This document shows positions 34,551 through 43,328 of a stretch of 64,000 nt of DNA, piece by piece. Each line of letters opens with the position of its first letter. Within the stretch, counting starts at the first letter, position 1. The translations under genes and the position numbers were made by a program. The DNA is from HGM13006 sp900757695 (lineage in GTDB: Bacteria; Bacillota; Clostridia; Oscillospirales; Oscillospiraceae), in assembly GCA_959607825.1 (NCBI GenBank), contig CAUHNW010000004.1:1-64000 (forward strand). Direction: 5' to 3'. Below the pieces are notes generated by a model, which saw only the letters and a program-made list of their open reading frames with translations, was not told the DNA's origin and did no database searches.

Positions 34551-36239
34551 ATGTTTTGTCCCAAATGTGGTCAGGAAGTAGACCAGGACGCAGAGCTGTG
34601 CCCCAACTGCGGTGCATCCGTGCACCCGGAGAATGACGATCAGCTTGTATCCGAGGACGAAAATACGGCAGTGCAGGCAGAGACGGAGGAAAACGCCGCC
34701 GAAGAAAATGAGGCTGTACTGGAAATTCAGGAAGAAATCGCAGAATCCGAAGCGGCCTATGAGGAAGCACAGGCCGGGGAGAAACCCGGCGACACAGCGC
34801 AGACTGAAGATGACGTGAACGAAGAGGAAGTCCCTGAGGCAGAGCTTCAGGAGACAAAAAAGAAAAAATCACCCCTTGCCATTGTGGCAGGCGTCGTGAT
34901 CGTACTGCTTGCGGTGATTGTGGTCTGCCTTTGCGTGGCGCTAAACCGTGTCTCGAAGGGAGAAAAGCTCCCCAGCCTTTCGGAATTGGCAGAGGCGGCA
35001 ACGGAGAAGAAGGTAGACGCTGAAGCGGTTGCGGTTACACTTCAGGATGCGGACGGTCAGCAGGTGGCGGAGATCACCAACCGTCAGCTGAGCTTTTACT
35101 TCTGGGGCGAGTATTTCTATTATGTCAACAACTATGGCTTCAGCTTTGATGCCTCACAGCCCCTCGACCAGCAGACCTATCAGGAAAACACAGATGACTC
35201 TACCGGAGAGACCACGGTGACCACATGGGAGGACTATTTCCTTGAGAGTGCCCAGAACAGCATCATCCAGACGGTGGCGCTGAAGGCAGAAGCAGAGGAA
35301 AAGGGCTTTACCCTGCCGGAGGACTACCAGTCGGAATATGACTCGGTGGTGGACGCTATGGCAACCAATGCGGCCAATGCAGGCTTTACCGATGAAGAAG
35401 GCAACGGCGATGTACTGGCCTATATTCAGGATTCCTATGGCGACTCTGCAACGGTGGAGGAATTTGAACAGTACCTCTATGATTCCTACTATGTGTCCGC
35501 TTACTCCGATTCTATTTACAACGGTTTTACCTATGATGATACGCAGGTGGACGATTACTACAACGCCCATGCGGAAGAGCTTCAGGGGTATGGAATTGAA
35601 AAGTCTGAGCTTCCGGATGTCAATGTGCGCCATATCCTCATTAAGCCGGAAACGGATGAGGACGGGAACTCTGACGATGCAGCATGGGAAGCGGCAGAAC
35701 AGAAGGCACAGGCACTTCTGGACGAGTGGAAGGCCGGAGATGCCACAGAGGAAAGCTTCGGTGAACTGGCGAAAGCCAACTCTGAGGATACCGGCTCCAG
35801 TGACAACGGCGGCCTCTATGAGGATGTATATCCCGGACAGATGGTAACGGAATTCAACGACTGGTGCTTTGATGCCAGCAGAAAGTCCGGGGATACGGAT
35901 ATCATCAAGACCAGCTTTGGCTATCATATTATGTATTTCGTATCCTTTACAGATACCTATTATTACAAAGAGGCTGCGGAACGTGAGCTGCGCTACAGCG
36001 ATTATCGGGACTATATCGAGAATCTCACCGGTGCGTACACCTCGTCTCTGACGAAGGATGCGGGGGTAGTCGAGCCCAATGCGGTGAAGGAGATCCAGCA
36101 GCAGGCTGCCCAGCAGGCAGCGGCAGCTCAGCAGGCGGCCCAGGACGCCCAGAATACTACCGTGGATTCTACACAGGAGAATGCGGAAAATACGGCAGAA
36201 ACCGAAAACAGCACCGGGGAAACCGGTGCAGCAGGCTGA
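34551..36239 (+). CDS. Membrane-anchored parvulin-type peptidylprolyl isomerase with zinc ribbon
   Basis: A 562-residue protein. The N-terminal zinc ribbon has cysteines 3, 6, 17 and 20 (MFCPKCG and LCPNCG), followed by an acidic linker and one membrane helix at about 108-130. A large domain at about 150-345 resembles the SurA/PrsA N-terminal chaperone region. A rotamase (PPIC) domain lies at about 355-465 (VNVRHILIKP, FGELAKANSED, SFGYHIMYFV), and the tail is Gln/Ala-rich. It lacks a PrsA-type lipobox, so the helix is the anchor, with the ribbon probably inside and the PPIase outside. It should fold exported proteins. The gene is monocistronic with its own terminator. Confidence 0.88.
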   Translation: MFCPKCGQEVDQDAELCPNCGASVHPENDDQLVSEDENTAVQAETEENAAEENEAVLEIQEEIAESEAAYEEAQAGEKPGDTAQTEDDVNEEEVPEAELQETKKKKSPLAIVAGVVIVLLAVIVVCLCVALNRVSKGEKLPSLSELAEAATEKKVDAEAVAVTLQDADGQQVAEITNRQLSFYFWGEYFYYVNNYGFSFDASQPLDQQTYQENTDDSTGETTVTTWEDYFLESAQNSIIQTVALKAEAEEKGFTLPEDYQSEYDSVVDAMATNAANAGFTDEEGNGDVLAYIQDSYGDSATVEEFEQYLYDSYYVSAYSDSIYNGFTYDDTQVDDYYNAHAEELQGYGIEKSELPDVNVRHILIKPETDEDGNSDDAAWEAAEQKAQALLDEWKAGDATEESFGELAKANSEDTGSSDNGGLYEDVYPGQMVTEFNDWCFDASRKSGDTDIIKTSFGYHIMYFVSFTDTYYYKEAAERELRYSDYRDYIENLTGAYTSSLTKDAGVVEPNAVKEIQQQAAQQAAAAQQAAQDAQNTTVDSTQENAENTAETENSTGETGAAG

Positions 36240-36264
36240 TCTCAACAGATCAACGAATGAAGTT

Positions 36265-36290
36265 GGCCCCGGCGGTGCCGGGGCCATTTT
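36265..36290 (+). terminator. Terminator of the PPIase gene
   Basis: GGCCCCGGC/GCCGGGGCC with a 3-base loop is followed by ATTTT, 25 bases past the stop codon. Confidence 0.75.
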
Positions 36291-36364
36291 GTATGAAAAT
36301 GAAAAGCGGAGGAAAAATGCGGCGCATGGAGGAAATTCCATGTGCCGCATTTGCCGATTTTGTG

Positions 36365-37897
36365 TTACCGATTCATAGCTGCAACTTCATCGTATTCCTT
36401 TACAACGGAATCATCCGGAGCCTTTGTGGCAAGACTCACAATCACATTGACCACAATGGCGATGACGAATGCGGGCATCAGCTCATAGATCTTGAAGATA
36501 CCGCCCATGGGAGCAATGGCATACTTCCACACGAACACCATGACACCGCCTGCGACCATGCCGGCCAGCGCACCGTATTTGTTGCTGCGCTTCCAGAACA
36601 GAGCCAGCAGCACCACAGGGCCAAAGGCAGCGCCGAAACCGGCCCATGCAAAGGAGACGATGGTAAAGACAGAACCCTCATTTCTGGCCCAGATGACACC
36701 GACGATAGCGATGACAACAACGGTGAGCCGTGCAATGATCATAGCGGCCTTGTCGGAGAGCTTGATCTTCATGGTGCCCTGAAGCAGATCCTGTGTTACG
36801 CTGGAGGCGGCAGCCAACAGCTGAGAATCTGCGGTGGACATGGTGGCGGCGAGAATACCGGAGAGAATCAGACCGGCCACGATGGCAGGCAGCACACCAT
36901 AGCTGGACAGCAGCGTGGAGATCTTAATGATGATCCGCTGGGAATCGGCAGCGGGAATTTCATCCAGTGCACCTGCGTGGATCATACCATTGCCCACAAC
37001 ACCGATGAGTACGGCAATGGCCATGGAGATTACGACCCATGTGGTGCCAATGCGCCGGGAGGTGCTGAGCTTGTTGACATCCTCGATGGCCATAAACCGC
37101 AGAAGAATGTGGGGCATGCCAAAGTAGCCAAGCCCCCATGCCAGTGTGGAGACAATGGTGAGGGGTGTGTAGGCTGCGGCGGTGCCGCTGGCAGCATCAT
37201 AGGTCTGGGTAAAGCTCAGATAGCCGGGCAGTGTCTGGGCATTGGAAATAACGGAGCTCCAGCCGCCTGCCATATGGATGCCAAAGAACACTACGATGAT
37301 CAGCGCAATGGTCATGATAATGGACTGGATCAGATCGGTGGTAGAGGCTGCAAGAAAACCGCCCAGCGCAGTATAGAGTACGATGACAACGGCGGAGACA
37401 ACCATGGCAGTGAAATAGTCCACACCGAACAGGCTGGAGAACAGCGTGCCGCAGGCGTTAAAGCCGGAGGCGGTATAGGGGATAAAGAATACGATGATGA
37501 CCAGCGCTGCAATCAGAGAAAGCAGATTCTTGTCATCATGATACCGCCGTGAGAAAAAGTCCGGCACGGTAACGGCACCGATGTGCTGAGAGTACCGGCG
37601 AATGCGTTTGGCAACGATCAGCCAGTTGAAGAAGGTGCCGAGGGCAAGACCAATTGCAGTCCAGCCCACATCGGCAAGTCCGCTGAGCAGAGCCAGACCG
37701 GGCAGCCCCATCAGCAGATAGGAGCTCATGTCGGAGGCTTCGGCGCTCATGGCTGTGACCAGCGGGCCAAGCTTTCTGCCGCCCAGATAGAAATCATCGG
37801 TGGATTTGTTCCGCTTGGAGCAGACAACACCGATGACGACCATGCCAACCAGATAGACGATCATGGTGGCAAGGATCAGTATGTTTTTTGTAGACAA
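36365..37897 (-). CDS. putP: Sodium/proline symporter
   Basis: A 510-residue sodium:solute symporter family protein with about 13 hydrophobic helices. The PutP pattern is clear: DDFYLGGRKLGPLVTAMSAE near residue 35, then ASDMSSYLLMGLPG (Na+ site region), and GGFLAASTTDLIQ. It imports proline with sodium for nutrition or osmoprotection. The start is TTG (complement of 37895-37897), 8 bases after AAGGGG; no better ATG is near. A near-consensus promoter lies upstream (37948-37976). It is a single-gene unit, divided from the tetR gene behind it by that gene's terminator. Proline specificity is from family resemblance. Confidence 0.92.
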   Translation of the reverse strand: MSTKNILILATMIVYLVGMVVIGVVCSKRNKSTDDFYLGGRKLGPLVTAMSAEASDMSSYLLMGLPGLALLSGLADVGWTAIGLALGTFFNWLIVAKRIRRYSQHIGAVTVPDFFSRRYHDDKNLLSLIAALVIIVFFIPYTASGFNACGTLFSSLFGVDYFTAMVVSAVVIVLYTALGGFLAASTTDLIQSIIMTIALIIVVFFGIHMAGGWSSVISNAQTLPGYLSFTQTYDAASGTAAAYTPLTIVSTLAWGLGYFGMPHILLRFMAIEDVNKLSTSRRIGTTWVVISMAIAVLIGVVGNGMIHAGALDEIPAADSQRIIIKISTLLSSYGVLPAIVAGLILSGILAATMSTADSQLLAAASSVTQDLLQGTMKIKLSDKAAMIIARLTVVVIAIVGVIWARNEGSVFTIVSFAWAGFGAAFGPVVLLALFWKRSNKYGALAGMVAGGVMVFVWKYAIAPMGGIFKIYELMPAFVIAIVVNVIVSLATKAPDDSVVKEYDEVAAMNR

Positions 37898-37947
37898 TGT
37901 AATACCCCTTCCTAAGCGGTCCGGGACCGCTGTGTATCATGGGCCTT

Positions 37948-37976
37948 ATTATACTGCACGATTTTATAGACTGCAA
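37948..37976 (-). promoter_or_regulatory. Promoter of putP
   Basis: On the minus strand TTGCAG (37976-37971) and TATAAT (37953-37948) are 17 bases apart, about 50 bases before the TTG start. Confidence 0.75.
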
Positions 37977-38003
37977 CACAGAATGAAGTATGAAATAATT
38001 CAT

Positions 38004-38046
38004 AGAAAAAACTCGCAGTATTTCAGAAAATATCTGAAATACTGCG
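38004..38046 (-). terminator. Terminator of the tetR gene
   Basis: A perfect 14-bp stem CGCAGTATTTCAGA with its complement and a 5-base loop (38014-38046) is followed on the minus strand by GTTTTTTC. It is 32 bases past the tetR stop codon. Confidence 0.85.
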
Positions 38047-38078
38047 AAATAAATACTAGACTAAAGTACAGAATATAA

Positions 38079-38675
38079 TTAGAGCAATTTATTATTTTTG
38101 AAAAAACCCAGCAAATTGGGAAGCAGATTGGTGGCATAGACGGAAAGAGAATAGTTTCCGCCGCAGATACACCAGTCGTAGAGCAGAGCACGCTCCTGCA
38201 GCGCATAGGTGCGAACCATTTCATTAATAGAGATGTCCTGACGGAGCTCGCCGGAGCGCTGGCCGTCGGTACAGATCTTTCGGAGTATCTTAAAGTAGTA
38301 ACGGTTCTGATCCATCAGATGCTTTTCGCTGGTGGTGACCAGCTGGGTGGAGAGCAGGCGTGCCAGAAGATCGAGGGAAACAGAGTTTTCGATCATAAAA
38401 AACAGCTCATGGTTCAGATAGATCAGCTGATCAAAGGCGGAAAGAACGGGATCCATATTGGGGATCAACTCCTGATACTTTTCGTCAAACAGGGTGGAAA
38501 GGGAGCTGAGCAGGGCATCCTTTCCGGCAAAGTAGTGATAGAAGGACCCCTTGGAGGTGCCGGAGCGTTCTACAATATCGTCTACCGTGGTATCATCATA
38601 GCCGTTTTCATAAAAAAGCTCCCAAGCGGCGGCGACAATACGGCTTCTGGTATTTCTGGAACTGCGTTTCGGCAT
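38079..38675 (-). CDS. TetR/AcrR family transcriptional regulator
   Basis: A 198-residue regulator starting at the ATG 38675 behind AGGAGG; the frame extends 28 codons upstream without a site. The N-terminal helix-turn-helix is clear: RSRIVAAAWELFYENGYDDT and then VDDIVERSGTSKGSFYHYF. The C-terminal ligand domain is divergent, with several Cys and aromatic residues near the end (YDWCICGGNYSL). It faces away from the AGCS symporter gene (start 38801), with only 125 bases between them, so that transporter is the most likely target. The ligand is unknown. Confidence 0.9.
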   Translation of the reverse strand: MPKRSSRNTRSRIVAAAWELFYENGYDDTTVDDIVERSGTSKGSFYHYFAGKDALLSSLSTLFDEKYQELIPNMDPVLSAFDQLIYLNHELFFMIENSVSLDLLARLLSTQLVTTSEKHLMDQNRYYFKILRKICTDGQRSGELRQDISINEMVRTYALQERALLYDWCICGGNYSLSVYATNLLPNLLGFFKNNKLL

Positions 38676-38800
38676 GGTGCTTCCTCCTGTGGCCGGTACG
38701 GCATAAGAATGCGCTGGCGGCAATATGATAAAAAAGAATTGCGGGATATCTACATTCATTTTATTTCAGCAGAGAAGGGATGTCAAGGAGGGAGCAGTCC

Positions 38801-40141
38801 ATGAAGCTGATTTTTGCACTGGAAGGATTTTTGTGGAGCGGGCCGCTGTTGGTGATGCTGATGGGAAGCCATATTTATTTCACTCTGCGCCTGAGGGGCG
38901 TTCAGCGTTATACCCTGCGGGGGATCCGGCTGAGCCTCGGGACAGGCCACGGCGCTGGCGGCATGTCGGCTTTCGGTGCGCTGGCAACCTCGCTGGCGGC
39001 GGCCATTGGAACGGGAAATATCATCGGCGTTGCCACGGCGGTGGCCCTGGGCGGACCCGGCGCAGTGTTCTGGTGCTGGCTGACCGGTGCACTGGGAATG
39101 GCGACCCGATACGGGGAGACGCTGATCTGCCTGCGGCACCGGCGCTGCGAAAAAAGTGGAAGGACCCGGGGCGGCGCCATGTATGTCATGGAGGATGTGC
39201 TCCACCGGCGGGGGATGGGCGCAGTCTTTGCGTGGATGGGTGTGGCGGCGGCTGTGGGAACCGGAGCACTGATCCAGTCCAATGCCATTGCGGCGGTGCT
39301 GGCGCCCAAAGGGGTGCCGCTATGGCTGACCGGTGCTGTGACAATGGTTGGAGCCGGGGCGATCATCCTCGGGGGTGCAAGGTCCATTGCCGGTGTCTGT
39401 GAAAAGCTGGTGCCGGCCATGTCAGCTCTGTATCTGGCCGGATGTGCCATGGTACTGTGCCGCTGCGGAGATGCGGTGCCTGCGGCGCTGGGGGAGATCC
39501 TGCGGGGGGCATTTCTGCCCCGGGCCGCAGGGGGCGGCTTTGTGGGCAGCACCCTTGCCACAGCCTTGCGCTACGGTACTGCCAGAGGGCTTTTTACCAA
39601 TGAGTCCGGCATGGGGACCGCTCCGCTGGCGGCAGCGGCGGGGCCGGGGGAACGGCCGGAGGACGAAGCGCTGGTCTCTATGACCGGTGTATTCTGGGAT
39701 ACGGTGGTGATCTGTGCCATGACCGGGATCACACTGGTGGCGGCGATGCTGAAGTATCCGGCGCTGTTTCAGGGGGCCGGTGCAGGGACCATGTGTCTCC
39801 GGGCGTTTTCCTGCATTCCCGGCGGAGAATGGATCCTGACGATCTCACTTCTGACCTTTGCGTTTTCTACTGTGGTGGGATGGTGCTATTATGGGGAATG
39901 CTGTGTGGAGTATCTGCTCGGAAAGAGGGGCGTAACAGGATACCGGATCTGCTATTTACTCTCGGTGTTTCTTGGGGCGTTTGTCAGACTGGAATGGGTA
40001 TGGAGCCTTGGGGGAATACTGGCTGGGGCAATGGCGCTGCCCAATATCCTGATGATGCTGCTTTTGCGCAGGGAAATCACGCCGCCGGAAAGTCCACCGG
40101 CAGGACATAATAACCAGTTGCTGGATAAAACAATTGTATAA
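38801..40141 (+). CDS. Alanine/glycine:cation symporter (AGCS) family transporter
   Basis: A 446-residue membrane protein with about 11 helices. AGCS signatures are visible: MSAFGALATSLAAAIGTGNI near residue 55 followed by IGVATAVALGGPGAVFW, then ALGMATRYGE, and LFTNESGMGTAPLAAA. Members take up Ala, Gly or related amino acids with Na+ or H+. The ATG 38801 follows AAGGAGGGAG; an ATG 21 bases earlier overlaps that site. It is slightly short for the family, which is usually 450-490 residues. The divergent TetR gene suggests regulation by a small molecule. Substrate is uncertain. Confidence 0.9.
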   Translation: MKLIFALEGFLWSGPLLVMLMGSHIYFTLRLRGVQRYTLRGIRLSLGTGHGAGGMSAFGALATSLAAAIGTGNIIGVATAVALGGPGAVFWCWLTGALGMATRYGETLICLRHRRCEKSGRTRGGAMYVMEDVLHRRGMGAVFAWMGVAAAVGTGALIQSNAIAAVLAPKGVPLWLTGAVTMVGAGAIILGGARSIAGVCEKLVPAMSALYLAGCAMVLCRCGDAVPAALGEILRGAFLPRAAGGGFVGSTLATALRYGTARGLFTNESGMGTAPLAAAAGPGERPEDEALVSMTGVFWDTVVICAMTGITLVAAMLKYPALFQGAGAGTMCLRAFSCIPGGEWILTISLLTFAFSTVVGWCYYGECCVEYLLGKRGVTGYRICYLLSVFLGAFVRLEWVWSLGGILAGAMALPNILMMLLLRREITPPESPPAGHNNQLLDKTIV

Positions 40142-40249
40142 AATGTCAATGTACAAATTAAAACAAAATATGGTATTATAATTATGCAATGAAGGTAAAT
40201 ATTTATCACTGTTTAGTTAACCGATATGCGGAATAGAGGAGGTAATATT

Positions 40250-40465
40250 ATGCCGTTACCAATGCAAAATTATGATGAAGCCAAAAGAAATGCGACGTTC
40301 ATGACTATGCGTGCCGCACAGAAAACAGCACAGAAAAATGGGCAGGCGTGGATGGGGGAAGCCCCTAAGACTTCCGGAACCAGAGGGCAGAAAGTTGCCA
40401 CCGGAATCGGAATTGCTGCGGTGGTTGCAGTGCTGGTGATTCTGTCCGCACTGCGCATAATTTGA
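40250..40465 (+). CDS. Small tail-anchored membrane protein, 71 residues
   Basis: I do not recognise the family. The ATG at 40250 follows GAGGAGG. The first 47 residues are polar and likely helical, rich in Lys, Gln and Ala (EAKRNATFMTMRAAQKTAQK). One hydrophobic helix follows at about 50-71 (VATGIGIAAVVAVLVILSAL), with only two residues after it, so the protein is anchored by its tail with the polar part inside. The second protein 34 bases downstream has the same design. They are probably one operon. Confidence 0.65.
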   Translation: MPLPMQNYDEAKRNATFMTMRAAQKTAQKNGQAWMGEAPKTSGTRGQKVATGIGIAAVVAVLVILSALRII

Positions 40466-40499
40466 GGCTGCGGAAAATGCAGGAAGGGAGGCAGCTGAG

Positions 40500-40703
40500 A
40501 TGCCCATTGTATCGCCGGATCAGGTCAATCGGCAGAAGCAGGACTTGGAAGATGCAGCCAGCCTGGCCCAGCACCGGGCGGACGTCAAGCTGGAATATGG
40601 GAGCCACAAAAAAGGGACAAAGCGACAGCTTGTGACAACGGTTCTTGTAATTGCGGCGGTGATAGGCACGGTTATCCTGCTGTCGCAGTTTGGGATCCTG
40701 TAA
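40500..40703 (+). CDS. Small tail-anchored membrane protein, 67 residues
   Basis: The ATG at 40500 follows GGGAGG. A polar N-terminal helix-forming part (VNRQKQDLEDAASLAQHRAD) is followed by a Lys-rich stretch (GSHKKGTKRQ) and a C-terminal membrane helix (VTTVLVIAAVIGTVILLSQF). It is parallel in layout to the protein encoded at 40250 but has little residue identity with it. A short hairpin CACTTTG/CAAAGTG (40723-40739) follows without a T-run. Function is unknown. Confidence 0.65.
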   Translation: MPIVSPDQVNRQKQDLEDAASLAQHRADVKLEYGSHKKGTKRQLVTTVLVIAAVIGTVILLSQFGIL

Positions 40704-40812
40704 AAACATTCTGAATTGTTAACACTTTGTTTCAAAGTGCAATAAGAACGAAATATATTTTTGTGCCAATCTCATAAAAATCAGAAAAAACAGCAAAAAA
40801 CGAACAAAATAC

Positions 40813-40841
40813 TTTACAAATCGAACATAATGGGGTATACT
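40813..40841 (+). promoter_or_regulatory. Promoter of the arc leader RNA
   Basis: TTTACA (40813-40818) and TATACT (40836-40841) are 17 bases apart. No comparable promoter was found between the terminator at 41004-41035 and arcA. Confidence 0.75.
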
Positions 40842-40847
40842 AACCAT

Positions 40848-41035
40848 GCAATCGGAAATCCTCTACTGTCAGGTAGCTTTAGAGGAACCGCCATTCTCCT
40901 AAAAAGCCAGCGTTACGCTGTGCCACATGAAGAACCGGCTGGATCCAAAACCATGCCTTGGTTTTATACCCCCTCCCCAGCCGGTTCTTCCCCCCATTTA
41001 TTTGACGTACTGCAATGTGCAGTGCGTCTTTTTTT
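40848..41035 (+). ncRNA. Unassigned structured leader RNA ending in a terminator, upstream of arcA
   Basis: About 188 bases of transcript lie between the promoter and an intrinsic terminator. Elements in order are a hairpin TCCTCTA/TAGAGGA with a 14-base loop (about 40858-40885), a small hairpin CAGCG-TTA-CGCTG (about 40908-40920), and a long helix GAAGAACCGGCTGG paired with CCAGCCGGTTCTTC (40929-40942, 40977-40990) enclosing AAAACCA/TGGTTTT. Last comes the terminator GACGTACTGCA-ATG-TGCAGTGCGTC plus seven T (41004-41035). arcA begins 65 bases later. I could not match it to a known riboswitch. It is either an attenuating leader of the arc operon or an independent small RNA. Confidence 0.65.
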
Positions 41036-41100
41036 GTCTATGCATGATTTTCCCTTCCGGGGACATACTGCTCAAAGAATCTACAAAAGGAGTGAGCGTC

Positions 41101-42309
41101 TTGCATGAAGCAATCAACATCTGGTCGGAGATCGCCCCTTTGCGGCGGGTTTTGCTGCATCGACCGGGAGAAGAACTGCTGAACCTGATGCCGGAGCATC
41201 TGGACCGGCTGCTGTTTGACGATATTCCATATCTGCGCCTTGCCCGTCAGGAGCATGACCGGTTTGCCCAGCTGCTGGGGGAGCAGGGAGTAGAGGTGGT
41301 GTATCTGGAGGATCTGACAGCAGAGGCCCTGACCGATGAAGGGATCCGGCGGCAGTTTGTAAAGGAGTACCTTCTGGATGCCGGGATCCGAGGCGAAAAG
41401 CGGATTGCCAGAATGGAAGAATATTTCATGAATTTCAGCACCAAAAACATGGTGCTGAAAATGATGGCGGGAGTCCGCAAGTCGGAGATTTTCGGCTATG
41501 GGAAAAAGAATCTTACCGATTATCTGGAGGGGGATTACCCCTTTGTGATCGATCCCATGCCCAACCTCTATTTTACCCGGGATCCCTTTGCCTGTATCGG
41601 CTCCGGCGTATCCCTGCATCGGATGTACAGCCAGACCCGCAACCGGGAGACTCTCTTCGGAGACTATATTTTCCGGTATCACCCCGTGTATAAAAATGTG
41701 CGGAAGGTATACAGCCGGGAAATGGAGCCCAGTCTGGAGGGCGGTGACATTCTGGTGCTGAGCCGGGATACGGTGGCAGTGGGGATTTCTCAGCGAACAG
41801 AACCCTTTGCCATTGAGATCCTGGCGAAGAATCTGCTGGAGCTGGGCTTTTCCCAGATCCTTGCCATTGATATCCCCAAGAGCCGCAGCTTTATGCATCT
41901 GGATACCGTGTTTACCATGGTGGATCGGGATAAGTTTACGGTGCATCCCAATATTCAGGGGGATATGGAAGTATTTGTGCTGGAACAGGGCGGCGAGCAT
42001 CTGAGCATCCGGCAGGAGCGGGCCAGCCTCGACCATATTCTTATGGATCATCTGGGCCTTTCCAGAGTGACGCTGATCCCATGCGGAGGCGGCAGTGTGA
42101 TCGATGCGGCCAGAGAGCAGTGGAACGATGGCTCCAACACCTTTGCCATTGGGCCGGGGCGTGTTATTGCCTATGACCGGAACCATGTGACCAATGAGCT
42201 GCTGCGGGAGCATGGGGTAGAGGTGCTTACCATTCCCAGCTCGGAACTGTCCAGAGGCCGGGGCGGCCCTCGATGCATGACTATGCCGCTGGTAAGAGAC
42301 ACATTATAA
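41101..42309 (+). CDS. arcA: Arginine deiminase
   Basis: ArcA converts arginine to citrulline and ammonia, the first step of the ADI pathway. The 402-residue protein begins at TTG 41101, 8 bases after AAGGAG; the nearby ATG is in another frame. Family motifs are present: FTRDPFACIG (about residue 157), LEGGDILVL, the catalytic-type HLDTVFTMVD, and the nucleophile Cys near the C-terminus in GPRCMTMPL. It is first in an arcA-argF-arcC-arcD operon that yields one ATP per arginine and raises pH. A structured leader RNA upstream may control it. Confidence 0.96.
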   Translation: MHEAINIWSEIAPLRRVLLHRPGEELLNLMPEHLDRLLFDDIPYLRLARQEHDRFAQLLGEQGVEVVYLEDLTAEALTDEGIRRQFVKEYLLDAGIRGEKRIARMEEYFMNFSTKNMVLKMMAGVRKSEIFGYGKKNLTDYLEGDYPFVIDPMPNLYFTRDPFACIGSGVSLHRMYSQTRNRETLFGDYIFRYHPVYKNVRKVYSREMEPSLEGGDILVLSRDTVAVGISQRTEPFAIEILAKNLLELGFSQILAIDIPKSRSFMHLDTVFTMVDRDKFTVHPNIQGDMEVFVLEQGGEHLSIRQERASLDHILMDHLGLSRVTLIPCGGGSVIDAAREQWNDGSNTFAIGPGRVIAYDRNHVTNELLREHGVEVLTIPSSELSRGRGGPRCMTMPLVRDTL

Positions 42310-42335
42310 TAAGAAGTATACAGGAGGAAACTGCA

Positions 42336-43328
42336 ATGCCCGTTAATTTGAAAGGCAGATCATTTTTAACATTGATGGACTTTACTCCCGGAGAGATCCG
42401 CTATCTTCTGGATCTGGGGTACAGCCTGAAAGCCAAAAAGCGCAGCGGTATTCCCGGGGAGAGTCTCCGGGGAAAGAACATTGCGCTGCTGTTTGAGAAG
42501 ACCTCTACCCGTACCCGCTGTGCATTTGAGGTGGCAGTCCATGACGAGGGCGGCAATGTGACGTTTTTGGAACCGGGAAGCTCCCAGATGGGAAAGAAGG
42601 AATCCATGGAGGATACCGCAAAGGTCTTGGGACGGTTCTTCGATGGGATCGAGTACCGGGGCTATGACCAGCGTGTGGTGGAAACGCTGGCGGAGTTCAG
42701 CGGGGTGCCGGTTTATAACGGCCTGACGGACGATGACCACCCCACCCAGATCATTGCGGACTTTATGACCTTGGAGGAGCATGTGGCAAAGCCGCTTTCT
42801 CAGCAGAAGCTGGTGTTTGTGGGGGATGTGCGGAACAATATGTGCTATGCGCTGATGTTCGGCTGCTGCAAGCTGGGGGTAGACTTTGTAGGCTATGGCC
42901 CCAAGGAGCTCATTGACGGCGTAGATGCCGGTGTCATGGAGCGGGTGCGCCGGGAGGCGGAACGCTCCGGGGCCAATATCATTCTGACCACGGACCGGGA
43001 GGCGCTTCATGGTGCGGATGCGGTGTATTCGGACATCTGGGCGTCCATGGGAGAAGAGGATAAGATCCCTGCCCGTACGCAGTTGCTGACCCCCTATCGG
43101 GTGGATCAAAGGCTGCTGGCGGATACCCACAATCCAAGGGTGATTTTCATGCACTGTCTGCCGGCGTTCCATGATGCGGGCACGGCATTGGCAAGAGATT
43201 GGATGGCCAAAGGCGTGGATATTCGGGAGGTCACAGACGATGTGTTCCGCAGCGCACGCTCTGTGGTGTTCGATCAGGCGGAAAACCGTATGCACGCCAT
43301 TAAAGCAATTTTGGTGGCGACCCTATGA
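42336..43328 (+). CDS. argF: Ornithine carbamoyltransferase
   Basis: In this operon the enzyme should run in the catabolic direction, splitting citrulline with phosphate to ornithine and carbamoyl phosphate (arcB role). The 330-residue protein starts at the ATG 42336 after GGAGG. It has the carbamoyl-phosphate site STRTRC, the MGKKESMEDTAKVLGRF region, and HCLPAFHD with the catalytic-type Cys. It overlaps arcC by 4 bases. I use argF as the general symbol because catabolic and biosynthetic forms cannot be told apart from sequence alone. Confidence 0.95.
   Translation: MPVNLKGRSFLTLMDFTPGEIRYLLDLGYSLKAKKRSGIPGESLRGKNIALLFEKTSTRTRCAFEVAVHDEGGNVTFLEPGSSQMGKKESMEDTAKVLGRFFDGIEYRGYDQRVVETLAEFSGVPVYNGLTDDDHPTQIIADFMTLEEHVAKPLSQQKLVFVGDVRNNMCYALMFGCCKLGVDFVGYGPKELIDGVDAGVMERVRREAERSGANIILTTDREALHGADAVYSDIWASMGEEDKIPARTQLLTPYRVDQRLLADTHNPRVIFMHCLPAFHDAGTALARDWMAKGVDIREVTDDVFRSARSVVFDQAENRMHAIKAILVATL

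Noticed and set aside
36257..37552. 431-codon plus-strand frame opposite putP
   Set aside because: Gly/His/Asp-rich shadow of a transporter gene; no ribosome site or family pattern.
40848..41035. 6S RNA, guanidine or T-box riboswitch identity for the arc leader
   Set aside because: The ends do not pair as in 6S RNA, the ykkC core motifs are absent, and no T-box sequence (AGGGTGGNACCGCG) is present.
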